Notes: generated by a model from the letters alone, not told the origin. DNA of 64,000 bases from Methylovirgula sp963708155 (GCA_963708155.1 OY970183.1:1302001-1366000); one strand, 5' to 3'. Shown: positions 1 to 8,941, numbered from the stretch's first letter. Translations and numbers: made by a program.

Positions 1-858
1 ATCGCTCTGCATGAGAACGGCGCCATTCTCGTCGCGGCGCTCGCCGGCAAAAGGCTCATGACCGGCGGTGACGACGGCCGCATCGTTGCGCTCGCCGCCG
101 ACGGCACAAGGGAAGAAATCTTCCACGAAAAAGGCAGCTGGATCGACGCGCTCGCCGGGCGCGGCGATGGCGCGCTCGCCTGGTCCTCCACCAAGCAGGT
201 TTTCGCCCGCGATGCACACGGCGCGCTGAAAACCTTCACAGCCCCGTCATCCGTGCGCGGCCTCGCCTTCGCGCCCAAGGGCTACCGGCTCGCCATCGCC
301 CATTACAATGGCGCAACGCTCTGGTTTCCCAGCGTCGCGGCCAAGCCGGAAGTCCTCGAATGGAAGGGCGCCCATCTCGATGCGACCTTCTCGCCGGACG
401 GGCGCTTCCTGGTCACTTCGATGCAGGAGAATGCGCTGCACGGCTGGCGGCTCGCCGACAAGCGCGACATGCGCATGTCGGGCTATCCGGCGAAGACCCG
501 CTCTCTGTCGTGGTCCAATGACGGCCATTGGCTGGCGACCTCCGGCGCCGAGGCCTGCATCGTCTGGCCTTTCAAGGACAAGGACGGGCCGATGGGCAAG
601 CAGCCGCGTGAATGCGGCGTGCGGCGAGCAAAAGTCTCGCGTGTCGCCTGCCACCCGAGGGCACTGGTCGTCGCGATCGGCTACGAAGATGGCTGGATTC
701 TCCTCTGCCGCATGACCGACGGCGCCGAAATCCTGGTGCGCCGGACAGAGGCGGGCACGCAAGACCCGGTCACCGCGCTCACCTGGGACGAGGCCGGACG
801 CCATCTCCTCTTCGGCACCGGCGAAGGCGCGGCCGGCCTGCTCGAAATGCCGGGCTGA
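1..858 (+). CDS. WD40 repeat protein, 5' truncated by window edge
   Basis: The reading frame is open from base 1, so the gene starts upstream and only its last 285 codons are present. The product shows repeated beta-propeller blades ending in hydrophobic-Trp or similar motifs with phrases such as FSPDGRFLVTS, WSNDGHWLATSG and LTWDEAGRHLLFG, typical of WD40 repeats. Such domains are protein-interaction platforms. No catalytic motif is visible. An in-frame ATG at position 58 is unlikely to be the start because clear blade sequence precedes it. The partner is unknown. Confidence 0.85.
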   Translation: MALHENGAILVAALAGKRLMTGGDDGRIVALAADGTREEIFHEKGSWIDALAGRGDGALAWSSTKQVFARDAHGALKTFTAPSSVRGLAFAPKGYRLAIAHYNGATLWFPSVAAKPEVLEWKGAHLDATFSPDGRFLVTSMQENALHGWRLADKRDMRMSGYPAKTRSLSWSNDGHWLATSGAEACIVWPFKDKDGPMGKQPRECGVRRAKVSRVACHPRALVVAIGYEDGWILLCRMTDGAEILVRRTEAGTQDPVTALTWDEAGRHLLFGTGEGAAGLLEMPG

Positions 859-913
859 TCGCATAGCTCCACGCGATGCCCTATAATCATGCGGTCCGGT
901 TCTGGGAGGCCGC

Positions 914-1438
914 ATGATCATCAGCCGCTTCGCGCTGTTCTTTGCCTTTGTTTTCGGCCTCGTCTCAACGCAGGCGCCGGAATTCTGGCAGCAATACAAG
1001 CAGAGGCTCGGCGGGGCGATCGACGAGCTTGCCGCCATCGTCGCCCAGTTCGACACGGACGCGACCGCCCAGCACCTGACCCAGGCGCAGGCAATCGCCC
1101 GCCTCGAATCCGACCCCGATCCCCTGGCCCAGGGCCGCGGCGTCGAGATCCAGCATCTCATCGACCGGTTGGGAAAGCTGCGCCACGCCGCGAGCGCCTT
1201 CGACCAGCCGAACATCGCCGCAAAATGGGTCGCGCTCGCCGAGACCTTCGATCCGCAGATCGCCGAGCGCGCCTACGAAGCCTATGAGCCGGCCATTCCG
1301 ACGACGCCGGACGGCTTCATTTCCGGCCTTATCGGCTTTGTCATCGGCGGCGGATTGGTGCATCTCATCGGCCTGCCGATCCGGCATCGCAAAAAACTCT
1401 TCCGTCGCCGCAATGCTCCCGATGTCGTCGAAGCCTGA
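914..1438 (+). CDS. DUF2937 family membrane-associated protein
   Basis: A 174-residue protein. It has a hydrophobic N-terminal segment (about residues 4-20), a soluble helical middle rich in Ala, Asp and Gln, and a second hydrophobic, Gly-rich segment near residues 138-155 followed by a basic tail. The opening (ISRFALFFAFVFGLV, then PEFWQQYKQRLGGA) matches what I know of DUF2937, a family of unknown function. The ATG follows a GGGAGG-like site. It ends one base before thiD starts, so the two are probably cotranscribed. Confidence 0.75.
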   Translation: MIISRFALFFAFVFGLVSTQAPEFWQQYKQRLGGAIDELAAIVAQFDTDATAQHLTQAQAIARLESDPDPLAQGRGVEIQHLIDRLGKLRHAASAFDQPNIAAKWVALAETFDPQIAERAYEAYEPAIPTTPDGFISGLIGFVIGGGLVHLIGLPIRHRKKLFRRRNAPDVVEA

Positions 1439-1439
1439 C

Positions 1440-2237
1440 ATGACCGCCAACGTGCTTTCCATCGCCGGTTTCGATCCCTCGGGCGGCGCCGGCGTGCTCG
1501 CCGACATCAAGACCTTCGCGGCCCTGCGTTGCTATGGGGTCGCCGCGATCACCGCCCTGACGGCGCAGAATACGCAGGGCGTGCGCGCAATCATGCCGGA
1601 GCCGCCGGAATTTCTCGCCGCGCAGATCGATGCGCTTTTCGCCGACATCGAGATCGCGGCGGTGAAGATCGGCATGCTGGCGACAATCGCCAATGTCGAT
1701 ATTGTCGCGGAAAAACTCGCGGCCCATGGGCCGGCGCCTGTCGTTCTCGACCCCGTCCTCGCTGCCTCGCACGGCGAAGCCCTCGCCGACGCCGACCTTG
1801 GACAGGCCCTTCTGCGCCGCTTGGCCCCATTGGTGACTCTCGTGACGCCCAATCTGGCAGAAGCCGCGCACCTCACCGGCGTGGTGGACCTCGCCTCGGT
1901 TGCCAAAATGGAAGCTGCCGCAACTCAGCTCCATCAAGCCGGATTCAAAAACGTCCTCATCAAAGGCGGCCACCTGCCGACGCGCGAAACCATCGATGTT
2001 TTTTACGATGGCGCGGGCTATCAGCATTTCCGCGCGCCGCGCGTCGCGACAAAGAACACGCACGGCACCGGCTGTACGCTTTCTTCGGCCATCGCCGCCG
2101 GCCTCGCCAAAGGATTGGAGCTTCCGGTCGCGATCGAAGCCGCAAAGGCCTATGTGAGCCGAAGCCTCGAGGGGGCCGATGAACTCAGCGTTGGCCACGG
2201 TCCCGGTCCGTTACAGCATTTCAATGGGCTTTGGTAA
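1440..2237 (+). CDS. thiD: Hydroxymethylpyrimidine/phosphomethylpyrimidine kinase
   Basis: ThiD phosphorylates HMP and then HMP-phosphate, making HMP-PP for thiamine phosphate synthase in thiamine biosynthesis and salvage. The 265-residue product opens with SIAGFDPSGGAGVLADIKTF, the substrate and ATP-site signature of the ribokinase-like ThiD family, and has the C-terminal anion-hole motif HGTGCTLSSAIAAGLAKG. Length is typical. The frame stays open upstream to 1284, but the ATG at 1440 places the family N-terminus exactly and lies right after the preceding stop. No TPP riboswitch-like structure was noticed upstream. Confidence 0.95.
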   Translation: MTANVLSIAGFDPSGGAGVLADIKTFAALRCYGVAAITALTAQNTQGVRAIMPEPPEFLAAQIDALFADIEIAAVKIGMLATIANVDIVAEKLAAHGPAPVVLDPVLAASHGEALADADLGQALLRRLAPLVTLVTPNLAEAAHLTGVVDLASVAKMEAAATQLHQAGFKNVLIKGGHLPTRETIDVFYDGAGYQHFRAPRVATKNTHGTGCTLSSAIAAGLAKGLELPVAIEAAKAYVSRSLEGADELSVGHGPGPLQHFNGLW

Positions 2238-2337
2238 TCGCTGGCGCAGCGGGCCAACTCGTGCGGATTGGTACATAAAGAATGTGCCGCAGTTTTGAAT
2301 TTGGGCTGCCGGCGATTTTTGAAAGAGGGGTCATCGA

Positions 2338-2775
2338 ATGGGCGTGTTGAAGGAATTTCGCGAGTTCGCGATGCGAGGCAATGTCGTCGATCTCGCCATC
2401 GGTGTGATCATCGGCGCGGCCTTCGGCAAGATTGTCGATTCGCTGGTCAACGACATCATCATGCCGGTCATCGGCGCGGTCGCCGGCGGCCTCGATTTCT
2501 CCAACTATTTCCTGCCGCTCTCGCACCGTGTCACGGCGCACGTGCTGGGCGATGCGAAGAAGGAAGGCGCGGTTCTCGCCTGGGGCAATTTCGCGACAAT
2601 CGTGCTGAACTTTCTGATCGTCGCCTTCGTGCTCTTCCTCGTCGTGCGCGGTATCAATGTTCTGCGCGCCCGGTTCGCCAAGGAAGAAGCGAAAAAGGAA
2701 GCGGCCGCGCCGCCATCGCGCGAGGAAGTGCTGCTTGAAGAGATTCGCGACCTGCTCGCCAAGAACGCCAAATAG
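2338..2775 (+). CDS. mscL: Large-conductance mechanosensitive channel
   Basis: MscL forms a homopentameric inner-membrane pore that opens under osmotic downshock. The 145-residue product has the amphipathic N-terminal helix (LKEFREFAMRGN), the conserved TM1 (VVDLAIGVIIGAAFGKIVDS), a periplasmic loop, TM2 (about residues 84-104) and a charged C-terminal helix rich in Lys and Glu. An AAAGAGGGG ribosome-binding site lies just upstream of the ATG. It is convergent with the LTXXQ gene on the other strand. Confidence 0.96.
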   Translation: MGVLKEFREFAMRGNVVDLAIGVIIGAAFGKIVDSLVNDIIMPVIGAVAGGLDFSNYFLPLSHRVTAHVLGDAKKEGAVLAWGNFATIVLNFLIVAFVLFLVVRGINVLRARFAKEEAKKEAAAPPSREEVLLEEIRDLLAKNAK

Positions 2776-2780
2776 CGGAT

Positions 2781-2812
2781 TAAAAAATCCCCCTCCTGCC
2801 TAGGGAGGGGGA
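2781..2812 (-). terminator. Intrinsic terminator for the LTXXQ gene
   Basis: A 9-bp G/C-rich stem (TCCCCCTCC paired with GGAGGGGGA) with a 7-nt loop is flanked on the plus strand by six A residues. Read on the minus strand this is a hairpin followed by TTTTTT, 28 bp past the stop of the minus-strand gene. It lies between two convergent genes. Confidence 0.8.
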
Positions 2813-2839
2813 CGTCTGCAGGATGAAAGCGCTAGCGAC

Positions 2840-3442
2840 TTATTGTGGGCCTTCGTCGTCCGGCCCGTGATCCGGGCCATTCGGTCCTCCGTCCGGCGGC
2901 GGCGGTCCGAAATGGTCGAAATGATCGCGCCAGAAGCCTCTGTGCCAGCCTTCGTTGAAGGCGAGCGGCCCGAAGCGAAAATGTGCCGCATGGACGAGGA
3001 TCGGCAGCCGATGCTTCTGATCATTGCTCAGCGTGGCATAAAGCGGCGCAGCGGCATCGGCGACTTTTTTCAGGGCACCGCCACGCGCGACTTCGTTATC
3101 GCTTAAGCGTTTGAGCCAGGCGATGGGGTCGGGGCGTTCGTCGGCGCTTTTTTCCACGCGCTCACTGTTCAACAGTTTGTCGAAGTCGCGCAGAGCGCTC
3201 TCGACCGGCGGCCAGAGCTTCTCCTGATCGGCGGTCAACGCCAGACCGGCATGAAGCGCAGCGATACGGGCATCGAGGAAAGCCGCGCGATCGGCATCCG
3301 AGAGTTTGAAATGATCCGGCGGTGCTTGATCCTCTGGCGGCGGCGGCCCGCCCGGATCCGCACTGGCATTGATCGCCATTGAGGTGAGGCCGGCGCCGAA
3401 GACGCCGACAAGCGCAAGAACGAGTGGCAGGCGCGATTTCAT
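2840..3442 (-). CDS. Spy/CpxP-like LTXXQ motif periplasmic protein
   Basis: A 200-residue secreted protein. Residues 1-28 look like a signal peptide ending near ASA. The mature part contains LTADQEKLW (residues 69-77), the LTXXQ motif of the Spy/CpxP family of envelope stress chaperones and sensors. A Pro-rich linker follows the signal peptide, and the C-terminus is rich in Pro, Gly, Asp and His (FRDHFDHFGPPPPDGG), which might bind metal. No two-component genes sit next to it, so its regulation is unknown. Naming is to family only. Confidence 0.8.
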   Translation of the reverse strand: MKSRLPLVLALVGVFGAGLTSMAINASADPGGPPPPEDQAPPDHFKLSDADRAAFLDARIAALHAGLALTADQEKLWPPVESALRDFDKLLNSERVEKSADERPDPIAWLKRLSDNEVARGGALKKVADAAAPLYATLSNDQKHRLPILVHAAHFRFGPLAFNEGWHRGFWRDHFDHFGPPPPDGGPNGPDHGPDDEGPQ

Positions 3443-3654
3443 GAACGAATCTCCCCTTCGACTTACGTCGACATGAGAGAGCTAGGCCGCCGCCCTTACG
3501 GCTTCAAATTAAGCTTTCGCAATCTTGCCGCCCAGCAGGTGCAACGAAGCCACTCACGAAAACGTTCGCGGACCGCATTCGCAACGATCATCCTTCAATT
3601 CATTGACGCGAAGCATTTTCATCCACGCCGAAAGGAAATCGCGCGGAGCCGCCT

Positions 3655-5490
3655 CTATCGTTTCATCACAAAGACTTGATACGCACCACCGTGCGACAAT
3701 GGCGCAAGCCACGCGGGAGGCGTTCCGGCGACGATCTGCGCGGCAAGCGAATTGGGCGCGCGTTTCGCAAGCCCCGCAAATTCGCCAAGCCCCGCGCATT
3801 GCACGACATAGGTGACTCTCGCGCGCGATAGAATATCTTGCGCCCGCGAAGGCGTGGCGAGAAGCGCATCGAGCACGATGCGATTGCCGTGGTTGTCACG
3901 ATGATAAGGCGCCGCGAGCACCGCGTGCGGCGTCAGCGCGAGAATATGCGAACCGGCATCGATTGGCCCGGCGACGAGCCCCGGCGGAAGGCGCGCCAGA
4001 TCGGCAAAGGCGGATGTTGCCAGACAGGCATCGCGTCTATCGGGCGCCTTGCCGCCTGAGGCGGGTGTAGCAAGCGCCCAACCGATCGACGAGAACGGCA
4101 AGACGAGCAGGAAGGCGAGCGAAGCCGCCTCGCGCCATCGCGTCGTCTTCAAGTAATCCTTTACCTGCACGATCATCCAGGTTGCGCCGAGCAGCGCGAG
4201 CGGCGTCGCGAAGGCGATCATGCGAATTTGCCAGAAGCTCAAAAGCAGACCGACGCCGGCCATCGCCGCCGCAACGCCCCACCGCAGACGCGCGAGCCCG
4301 TGCGTGCGCCAGACGGCGACAAAGGCTGCCGCCAGTCCGAGGACGATCGGCATGGCGAGCGTCAGAGCCGCAATCGGCCGCAGAAGCGCGAAACGCGCAA
4401 GCGGCAGCGCCTCTTCGACATGCTGCAGCCAAATGTCCCGCAGCAGCGGGTCAATCCCGGCATAGGGATCGACGAAACAGGCCGGCCGGATCGCGGCAGC
4501 GGTTACGAGCACCGCACCTCCCGCCATCGCGGCAGCCGCGAGCCGCAGCGGCCATCGCGGCAACCGCGACGATAGGAATCCGAGCAGCACCAGCGCGGCC
4601 CCACCGGCGAGGCCGGGCATAAGATAGGTGCCCGAGAAGGCATCACAGGAATTATCGAACCAATGCGCTTTACCGATCGTCATCAAGAAGACGACGGGCA
4701 AAGCCACGCCCAGCCCGAGACCGAAGGCGATCATCAGTTTGCGCAAGCTATCGCCAAGTCCGATCCACAGCAGGACAGCGGCGGACATTAAAACGATGAT
4801 GAACGGGAGGTTCTCAAGGCTGATCGCGAGCGAAATGGCGGCGAGAGCGCCCGCAATCGCCGCACGGCGGCCGAGGGTCGGATCGAGCGCATCGACAAAA
4901 CTGCCAATCATGAAAACGAGCAGGACGACCTGCGCCGCCGAATGGGTAATGCGGCCGGGCTGAAACTGGCCGAAGACCGCGCCGCTAAGCAGCACCAGAA
5001 GGAGTGCGGGCAGGACGCCCTCGACCCCGATAAGCCGGCGCGCCAGATGCGCGACCCCGACATAGAGCAAGGTCAGCAGGAGCAGCGGAAAGACAATGCG
5101 CGTCGCCCGTTCGGCGTCATCAGCCGGCATGAAGAGTTCGAAGAACCGGATCAGAAGCGCGAGCGGCGCATCGATCAACCGCGACCAGTGCATGAAGACG
5201 CCGTGCGGCGGATCGAGCCGTGCGGCGGTGAGATCGAACCAGTTCTGGCCGCTGAGAAGACCGCGCACCTCGACGAGCTGCATCGCGTCGTCGGAATCGA
5301 AGAACGTGCTCTTCCGCCAGACGCTCGAAATGCTGGCGGCGGAAACGACCGCGCTGAGGCTCGAACAGATGGCGATCAACAGCCAGGCGGGGAGGGGCTG
5401 GCGGGCGTGACTGCGCGAATGCTGCGCCGTGGCAAATTCGGTCGTCGTATCGGTGCTCGACAAAGGGGCTCCAGGGCTCAAGCCCGCCAA
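3655..5490 (-). CDS. Polytopic membrane protein, GT-C glycosyltransferase-like
   Basis: A 611-residue protein with a short polar N-terminus and roughly 11-12 predicted membrane helices. After the first helix it carries a loop with FFDSDDAMQLVEVRGLL and DPPHGVFMHWSRLIDAP. The acidic Asp-Asp pair in the first extracytoplasmic loop is characteristic of GT-C, lipid-linked-sugar glycosyltransferases. A C-terminal soluble part (about residues 480-611) includes AGPIDAGSHILALTPHAVLAAPYHR. Substrate cannot be named. It stands alone, convergent with nothing obvious and divergent from the small gene at 5633. Confidence 0.65.
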   Translation of the reverse strand: MAGLSPGAPLSSTDTTTEFATAQHSRSHARQPLPAWLLIAICSSLSAVVSAASISSVWRKSTFFDSDDAMQLVEVRGLLSGQNWFDLTAARLDPPHGVFMHWSRLIDAPLALLIRFFELFMPADDAERATRIVFPLLLLTLLYVGVAHLARRLIGVEGVLPALLLVLLSGAVFGQFQPGRITHSAAQVVLLVFMIGSFVDALDPTLGRRAAIAGALAAISLAISLENLPFIIVLMSAAVLLWIGLGDSLRKLMIAFGLGLGVALPVVFLMTIGKAHWFDNSCDAFSGTYLMPGLAGGAALVLLGFLSSRLPRWPLRLAAAAMAGGAVLVTAAAIRPACFVDPYAGIDPLLRDIWLQHVEEALPLARFALLRPIAALTLAMPIVLGLAAAFVAVWRTHGLARLRWGVAAAMAGVGLLLSFWQIRMIAFATPLALLGATWMIVQVKDYLKTTRWREAASLAFLLVLPFSSIGWALATPASGGKAPDRRDACLATSAFADLARLPPGLVAGPIDAGSHILALTPHAVLAAPYHRDNHGNRIVLDALLATPSRAQDILSRARVTYVVQCAGLGEFAGLAKRAPNSLAAQIVAGTPPAWLAPLSHGGAYQVFVMKR

Positions 5491-5632
5491 GGGCCTGCGC
5501 GTCTTATGCCGGAGAACCTTTTATGTCCCGTTACGGTCATCGCCGCCCTTTTAAGGTTAATCGGTTCTTAAGCGGCCTCGACATTCAATGCGGCGCGCTC
5601 CTTTGGGCGCCAGCCAATGCCCAAGAGCCCTC

Positions 5633-6060
5633 ATGCAGCCGATCCGGCAGCCTTCCTTCAGCGACATCCTCGAAGATTTGGCGCGTCGATCCGCATGCGG
5701 TGGAAGATCTTGGCGTGGCGCCGGCGAGCTCGAACCCGGACTGGCTGTTTCGCGCCTTCGTCGCGGCGGCAGAGGATATCGCGGGCGATTCGCAAGACCC
5801 ACGCACTTTCTATCAGGAGACGGCGGATGAAGAAGCCGCCGCTTCTCCTCTCGCAGAACGACGAAGAGCGCATCGTCGCGGAACTCGAACTCGAGACCGC
5901 GCGGACTCTCGACGACCTCGCGCGCATCCGCCGCGCCTTCGCACGCCGCAACCATCCCGATCTGATGCTGCATCCCCGGCTTGCCGAGCAGGCAAATGCG
6001 CGGATGAAGATCGCCAATATGCTGATCGACCGTCGGCGCAAGGAACTGGCGCGGCGCTAG
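5633..6060 (+). CDS. Small J-domain-like protein, two apparent frameshifts
   Basis: Three frames join into one plausible protein of about 140 residues. It starts MQPIRQPSFSDILEDL, continues after a +1 shift near 5680 with DPHAVEDLGVAP and WLFRAFVAAAEDIAGD, and ends after a +1 shift near 5835 with a helical part containing RRAFARRNHPDLMLHPR and ANARMKIANMLIDRR. The His-Pro-Asp in a helix-loop-helix is the J-domain signature, which stimulates Hsp70 ATPase. Both shifts fit one extra base. Alternatively only the last 77 codons (ATG at 5827) are a gene. I do not recognise a named homologue. Confidence 0.55.
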
Positions 6061-6123
6061 AGCTATAAAGTCGATGGCCGCGGACCGCTTGTTCCGCCGC
6101 TGCGGGCGTGCATTCATGCGTGA

Positions 6124-6894
6124 ATGCGAAGCATCGACCTGAATTGCGATTGCGGCGAAAGCTACGGCGCCTATGTGATGGGCGACGACGCCGCGATGCT
6201 CGAGATCGTCACCAGCGCCAATGTCGCCTGCGGCTTTCACGGCGGCGACCCCGAGGTGATGGCCCGCACGTTCCGGCTGGCGAAAGAGAGGGGCGTCGCC
6301 GTCGGCGCGCATCCTGGCTTTCCCGACCTTTGGGGCTTCGGCCGGCGCAGGCTGCCCTTCTCGGCGGCGGAGATCGAGCGCCTCGTCGCCTATCAGATCG
6401 GCGCGGCGCAAGCGCTTGCCGCCTATGCGGGCCACAGGATCACGCATGTGAAGCCGCATGGCGCCCTGAGCAATATCGCCGCCGAGGAGCCCGAAATCGC
6501 CGCGGCGATCGCGCGCGCAACCAAGATCGTCGATCCCCAACTTGTCTTCCTCGCCATCGCCGGAACCGAACTCGAACGCGCGGGCGCGGCGGCGAACCTC
6601 GCTATCGCGCGCGAAATATTCGCCGATCGCGGCTACAGCGACGACGGTCAGCTTCTGCCGCGCGGGCAGGCGGGCGCCGTGCTGCATGATCCGCCGACCA
6701 TTGCAGCGCGCGTTTTGAACATGGTGCAAGAGGGCGCGGTAATCTCTGCGACCGGCAAGCGGTTGCCGACGCAGATTGACTCGATCTGCGTACATGGCGA
6801 TACGCCGGGCGCCGTCGCGATCGCTGCAATGGTGCGGAAAGAACTCGCCGTTGCCGGCGTCAGCCTGCAAGCCTTCGTCCAGCCTGCGGGTTAA
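6124..6894 (+). CDS. pxpA: 5-oxoprolinase subunit A (LamB/YcsF family)
   Basis: The 256-residue product starts with the family hallmark IDLNCDCGESYGAY and has ANVACGFHGGDP, GAHPGFPD and HVKPHGALSN, all conserved in LamB/YcsF proteins. PxpA works with PxpB and PxpC to open 5-oxoproline to glutamate using ATP. No pxpB or pxpC is in the window, so subunit partners must lie elsewhere. The last four bases overlap the end of ecfG on the opposite strand. Confidence 0.9.
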   Translation: MRSIDLNCDCGESYGAYVMGDDAAMLEIVTSANVACGFHGGDPEVMARTFRLAKERGVAVGAHPGFPDLWGFGRRRLPFSAAEIERLVAYQIGAAQALAAYAGHRITHVKPHGALSNIAAEEPEIAAAIARATKIVDPQLVFLAIAGTELERAGAAANLAIAREIFADRGYSDDGQLLPRGQAGAVLHDPPTIAARVLNMVQEGAVISATGKRLPTQIDSICVHGDTPGAVAIAAMVRKELAVAGVSLQAFVQPAG

Positions 6895-7499
6895 TCGCTG
6901 CCGGTCTTTGGCAATTGATGGCCAGCGCTCGCGGGATCGGCGGCCTGCCAATCTTCCGAATGGCCGAACTCGCTCGTCGAGTGAATCGACAGGAGATTGG
7001 CGAGCCGGTTGCGCGCCCGGTTGACGCGGCTCTTCATGGTGCCGACGGCGCAGCCGCAAATCTCCGCAGCTTCTTCATAGGCGAGCCCAGAAACGCCGAT
7101 GAGGATCAGTGCTTCGCGCTGGTCGTTGGGCAATTGCTGCAAGGCTTCATGGAGATCGCACAAGTCCATGTGGCCATTCTGCGCCGGGGCGGTTGCGAGC
7201 CTGATGGCGATGGCGCCGTCCGGGTCGGGAACCTCGCGGCGGCGCTTGCGATATTCGGAATAATAGAAATTCCGCAGAATGGTGAAAAGCCAGGCCGGCA
7301 GGTTGGTGCCCTCGACGAAGGAATCGAGATTTCCCCACGCCTTGACGAGGGTTTCCTGGACGAGATCGTCCGCCCTGTCCGGATTGCCGCATAGCGAAAC
7401 GGCAAAGGCCCGCAGATTCGGAATGACGGAAATCAGCTCCGCCTTAACCTGCGCGCTGACCGGCTTGTGGCCGGCGCTTTCGCTCGGCATTCCTGTCAC
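6891..7499 (-). CDS. ecfG: ECF sigma factor of the general stress response
   Basis: A 202-residue ECF sigma factor with region 2 (PNLRAFAVSLCGNPDRADDL, then VQETLVKAWGNLDSF) and region 4 (LPNDQREALILIGVSGLAYE, then EEAAEICGCAVGTMKSRVNR). The immediate nepR-ecfG order and the facing phyR identify it as EcfG, which directs RNA polymerase to GGAAC-N16-17-CGTT promoters after NepR is captured by phosphorylated PhyR. A GTG at 7497-7499 overlaps the nepR stop as GTGA, giving translational coupling. An ATG three codons later (7490) is the alternative start. Confidence 0.93.
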   Translation of the reverse strand: MTGMPSESAGHKPVSAQVKAELISVIPNLRAFAVSLCGNPDRADDLVQETLVKAWGNLDSFVEGTNLPAWLFTILRNFYYSEYRKRRREVPDPDGAIAIRLATAPAQNGHMDLCDLHEALQQLPNDQREALILIGVSGLAYEEAAEICGCAVGTMKSRVNRARNRLANLLSIHSTSEFGHSEDWQAADPASAGHQLPKTGSD

Positions 7500-7852
7500 T
7501 TGCGCTCCTTTTTCGCCGGCTTTGCGGCTACCGCCTCATGCTCGCCGGCTTCGAGTTGCGCCAGAAGATCGAGGAAGCGCTCCGGCACCGGCTGGGAGAC
7601 GACCGAATTATAAATCGACGCCAGGCGATGACCGATGAGGTCAACCATTTCGGGATTGGGCGGACCCTTGGCTTTGCGGCCTACGGGCAAGATGCTGACA
7701 TCGGCTGAAAATTGCGCGTCACCGTTGGTGTCCTTCGTTTTGGCACGCACCTTCTCAATTCGGCCCGAGGTCGACGTATCCGTATTTTTGGTTTTAATTT
7801 CAATAGGTTTCGTCACTGGTGCGCCCCTGTAGAGGTTCTCGTCCTGATCCAT
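7496..7852 (-). CDS. nepR: NepR anti-sigma factor
   Basis: The conserved NepR core is present: IGHRLASIYNSVVSQPVPER followed by FLDLLAQLE, flanked by long low-complexity arms as usual in the family. NepR sequesters EcfG until phospho-PhyR binds it. I start it at MDQDENLYRG (118 residues); the frame continues another 23 codons upstream without family similarity. It is translationally coupled to ecfG and preceded by a consensus EcfG promoter, so the pair should be autoregulated. Confidence 0.9.
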   Translation of the reverse strand: MDQDENLYRGAPVTKPIEIKTKNTDTSTSGRIEKVRAKTKDTNGDAQFSADVSILPVGRKAKGPPNPEMVDLIGHRLASIYNSVVSQPVPERFLDLLAQLEAGEHEAVAAKPAKKERK

Positions 7853-8012
7853 CGTGCCTACTCGGCCAATCAGTGGACCGTCCCGCCCCCACGCGGACAA
7901 CCCGGCTGCGATTTCAAACATTCGCCACTGGCTGATGCATTTCTGCTGGCGAACTCTTACGTACTGAGCCAGGTATGAGCCAGTTTGCGCAGGCTTCCGC
8001 CCGTGGACTTAT

Positions 8013-8037
8013 AACGTGATGTTTTGGCGAAGGTTCC
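8013..8037 (-). promoter_or_regulatory. EcfG-type promoter of nepR-ecfG
   Basis: On the minus strand GGAAC (8037-8033) is followed after exactly 16 bases by CGTT (8016-8013). This is a full match to the known alphaproteobacterial general stress promoter consensus. It points toward nepR, whose start is about 160 bp downstream. Confidence 0.85.
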
Positions 8038-8044
8038 TTCAATT

Positions 8045-8069
8045 GGAACCAAATTTCTTCTGAGACATT
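8045..8069 (+). promoter_or_regulatory. Probable EcfG-type promoter of phyR
   Basis: GGAAC (8045-8049), 16-base spacer, then CATT (8066-8069), one mismatch from CGTT. It points toward phyR, 41 bp from its start codon. The -35 box is back to back with that of nepR: together they form GGTTCC-N7-GGAACC. Confidence 0.6.
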
Positions 8070-8109
8070 AGATTCTAGCCTGAGCTCGTCGGTGCTTGAA
8101 GGAGGAAAA

Positions 8110-8934
8110 ATGTCCGTCTCGAACGCCATTTCCGCGCATGTTCCCTATTTGCGTCGCTTTTCCCGGGCGCTGACGGGAACACAGGCGGGCGGCGACGCCT
8201 ATGTCCTTGCGACGTTGGAAACTCTCGTTGCCGAGCCCGGCACTCTGGAAGACACGACGGACCTGCGGGTTGACCTCTACCGGCTCTTCCTCAAGGTTTG
8301 GGAATCGAGCCCGATCAACGGTTATGTCGATCAAGCGCCGTTTTCCGCCGACGAAAAGGGCGCGCAGCGCAATCTCGAGGCAATCCCGCCCGAACCGCGC
8401 GTCGCCTTTCTTCTTAGCGCGCTCGAAAATTTCAACGTCGAGGATGTGGCTCGCATCCTCGATTGTTCGACGGAAGCCGCCGCCGGCCTCATCGACCGTG
8501 CCGGCAAGGAGATTTCAAAGCAGATCCGCACCGACGTGCTGATCATCGAAGACGAGCCGCTGATCGCCATCGATATTCAGATGCTGGTAGAGGAACTCGG
8601 CCATCGCGTCGTGGCGATCGCCCGCACCCGCGACGAGGCCATCGCCGCGGCAAAATCCAATCCGCCGGGGCTGATCCTCGCCGACATCCAGCTCGCGGAC
8701 GGCAGCTCCGGCCTCGACGCCGTGAACCAAATCCTCAGCGACTTCGAGTTGCCGGTAATTTTCATCACGGCCTACCCGGAACGGTTCCTGACCGGCACGC
8801 CGCCCGAACCGGCGTTTCTCATCACCAAGCCGTTCGGCATCGACAGTTTGAAAGCCGTGATCAGCCAGGCGCTGTTTTTCGATCGCAGATCCCATCGCAA
8901 GGCGCCACCGGATCAAAAAGCCGCGTTGGTCTGA
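8110..8934 (+). CDS. phyR: General stress response regulator PhyR
   Basis: A 274-residue protein with the diagnostic PhyR architecture: an EcfG-like sigma domain (about residues 1-135) that mimics sigma region 2/4 and binds NepR, then a receiver domain (about 142-258). Receiver landmarks are the acidic pair in LIIEDEP, the phosphoacceptor Asp192 in LILADIQLADG, Thr220 in IFITAYPE and Lys240 in ITKPFG. GGAGG at 8100-8104 sets the ATG at 8110 rather than an earlier one at 8092. No cognate HWE/HisKA_2 kinase gene is in this window. Confidence 0.95.
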   Translation: MSVSNAISAHVPYLRRFSRALTGTQAGGDAYVLATLETLVAEPGTLEDTTDLRVDLYRLFLKVWESSPINGYVDQAPFSADEKGAQRNLEAIPPEPRVAFLLSALENFNVEDVARILDCSTEAAAGLIDRAGKEISKQIRTDVLIIEDEPLIAIDIQMLVEELGHRVVAIARTRDEAIAAAKSNPPGLILADIQLADGSSGLDAVNQILSDFELPVIFITAYPERFLTGTPPEPAFLITKPFGIDSLKAVISQALFFDRRSHRKAPPDQKAALV

Positions 8935-8941
8935 GGCCCGA

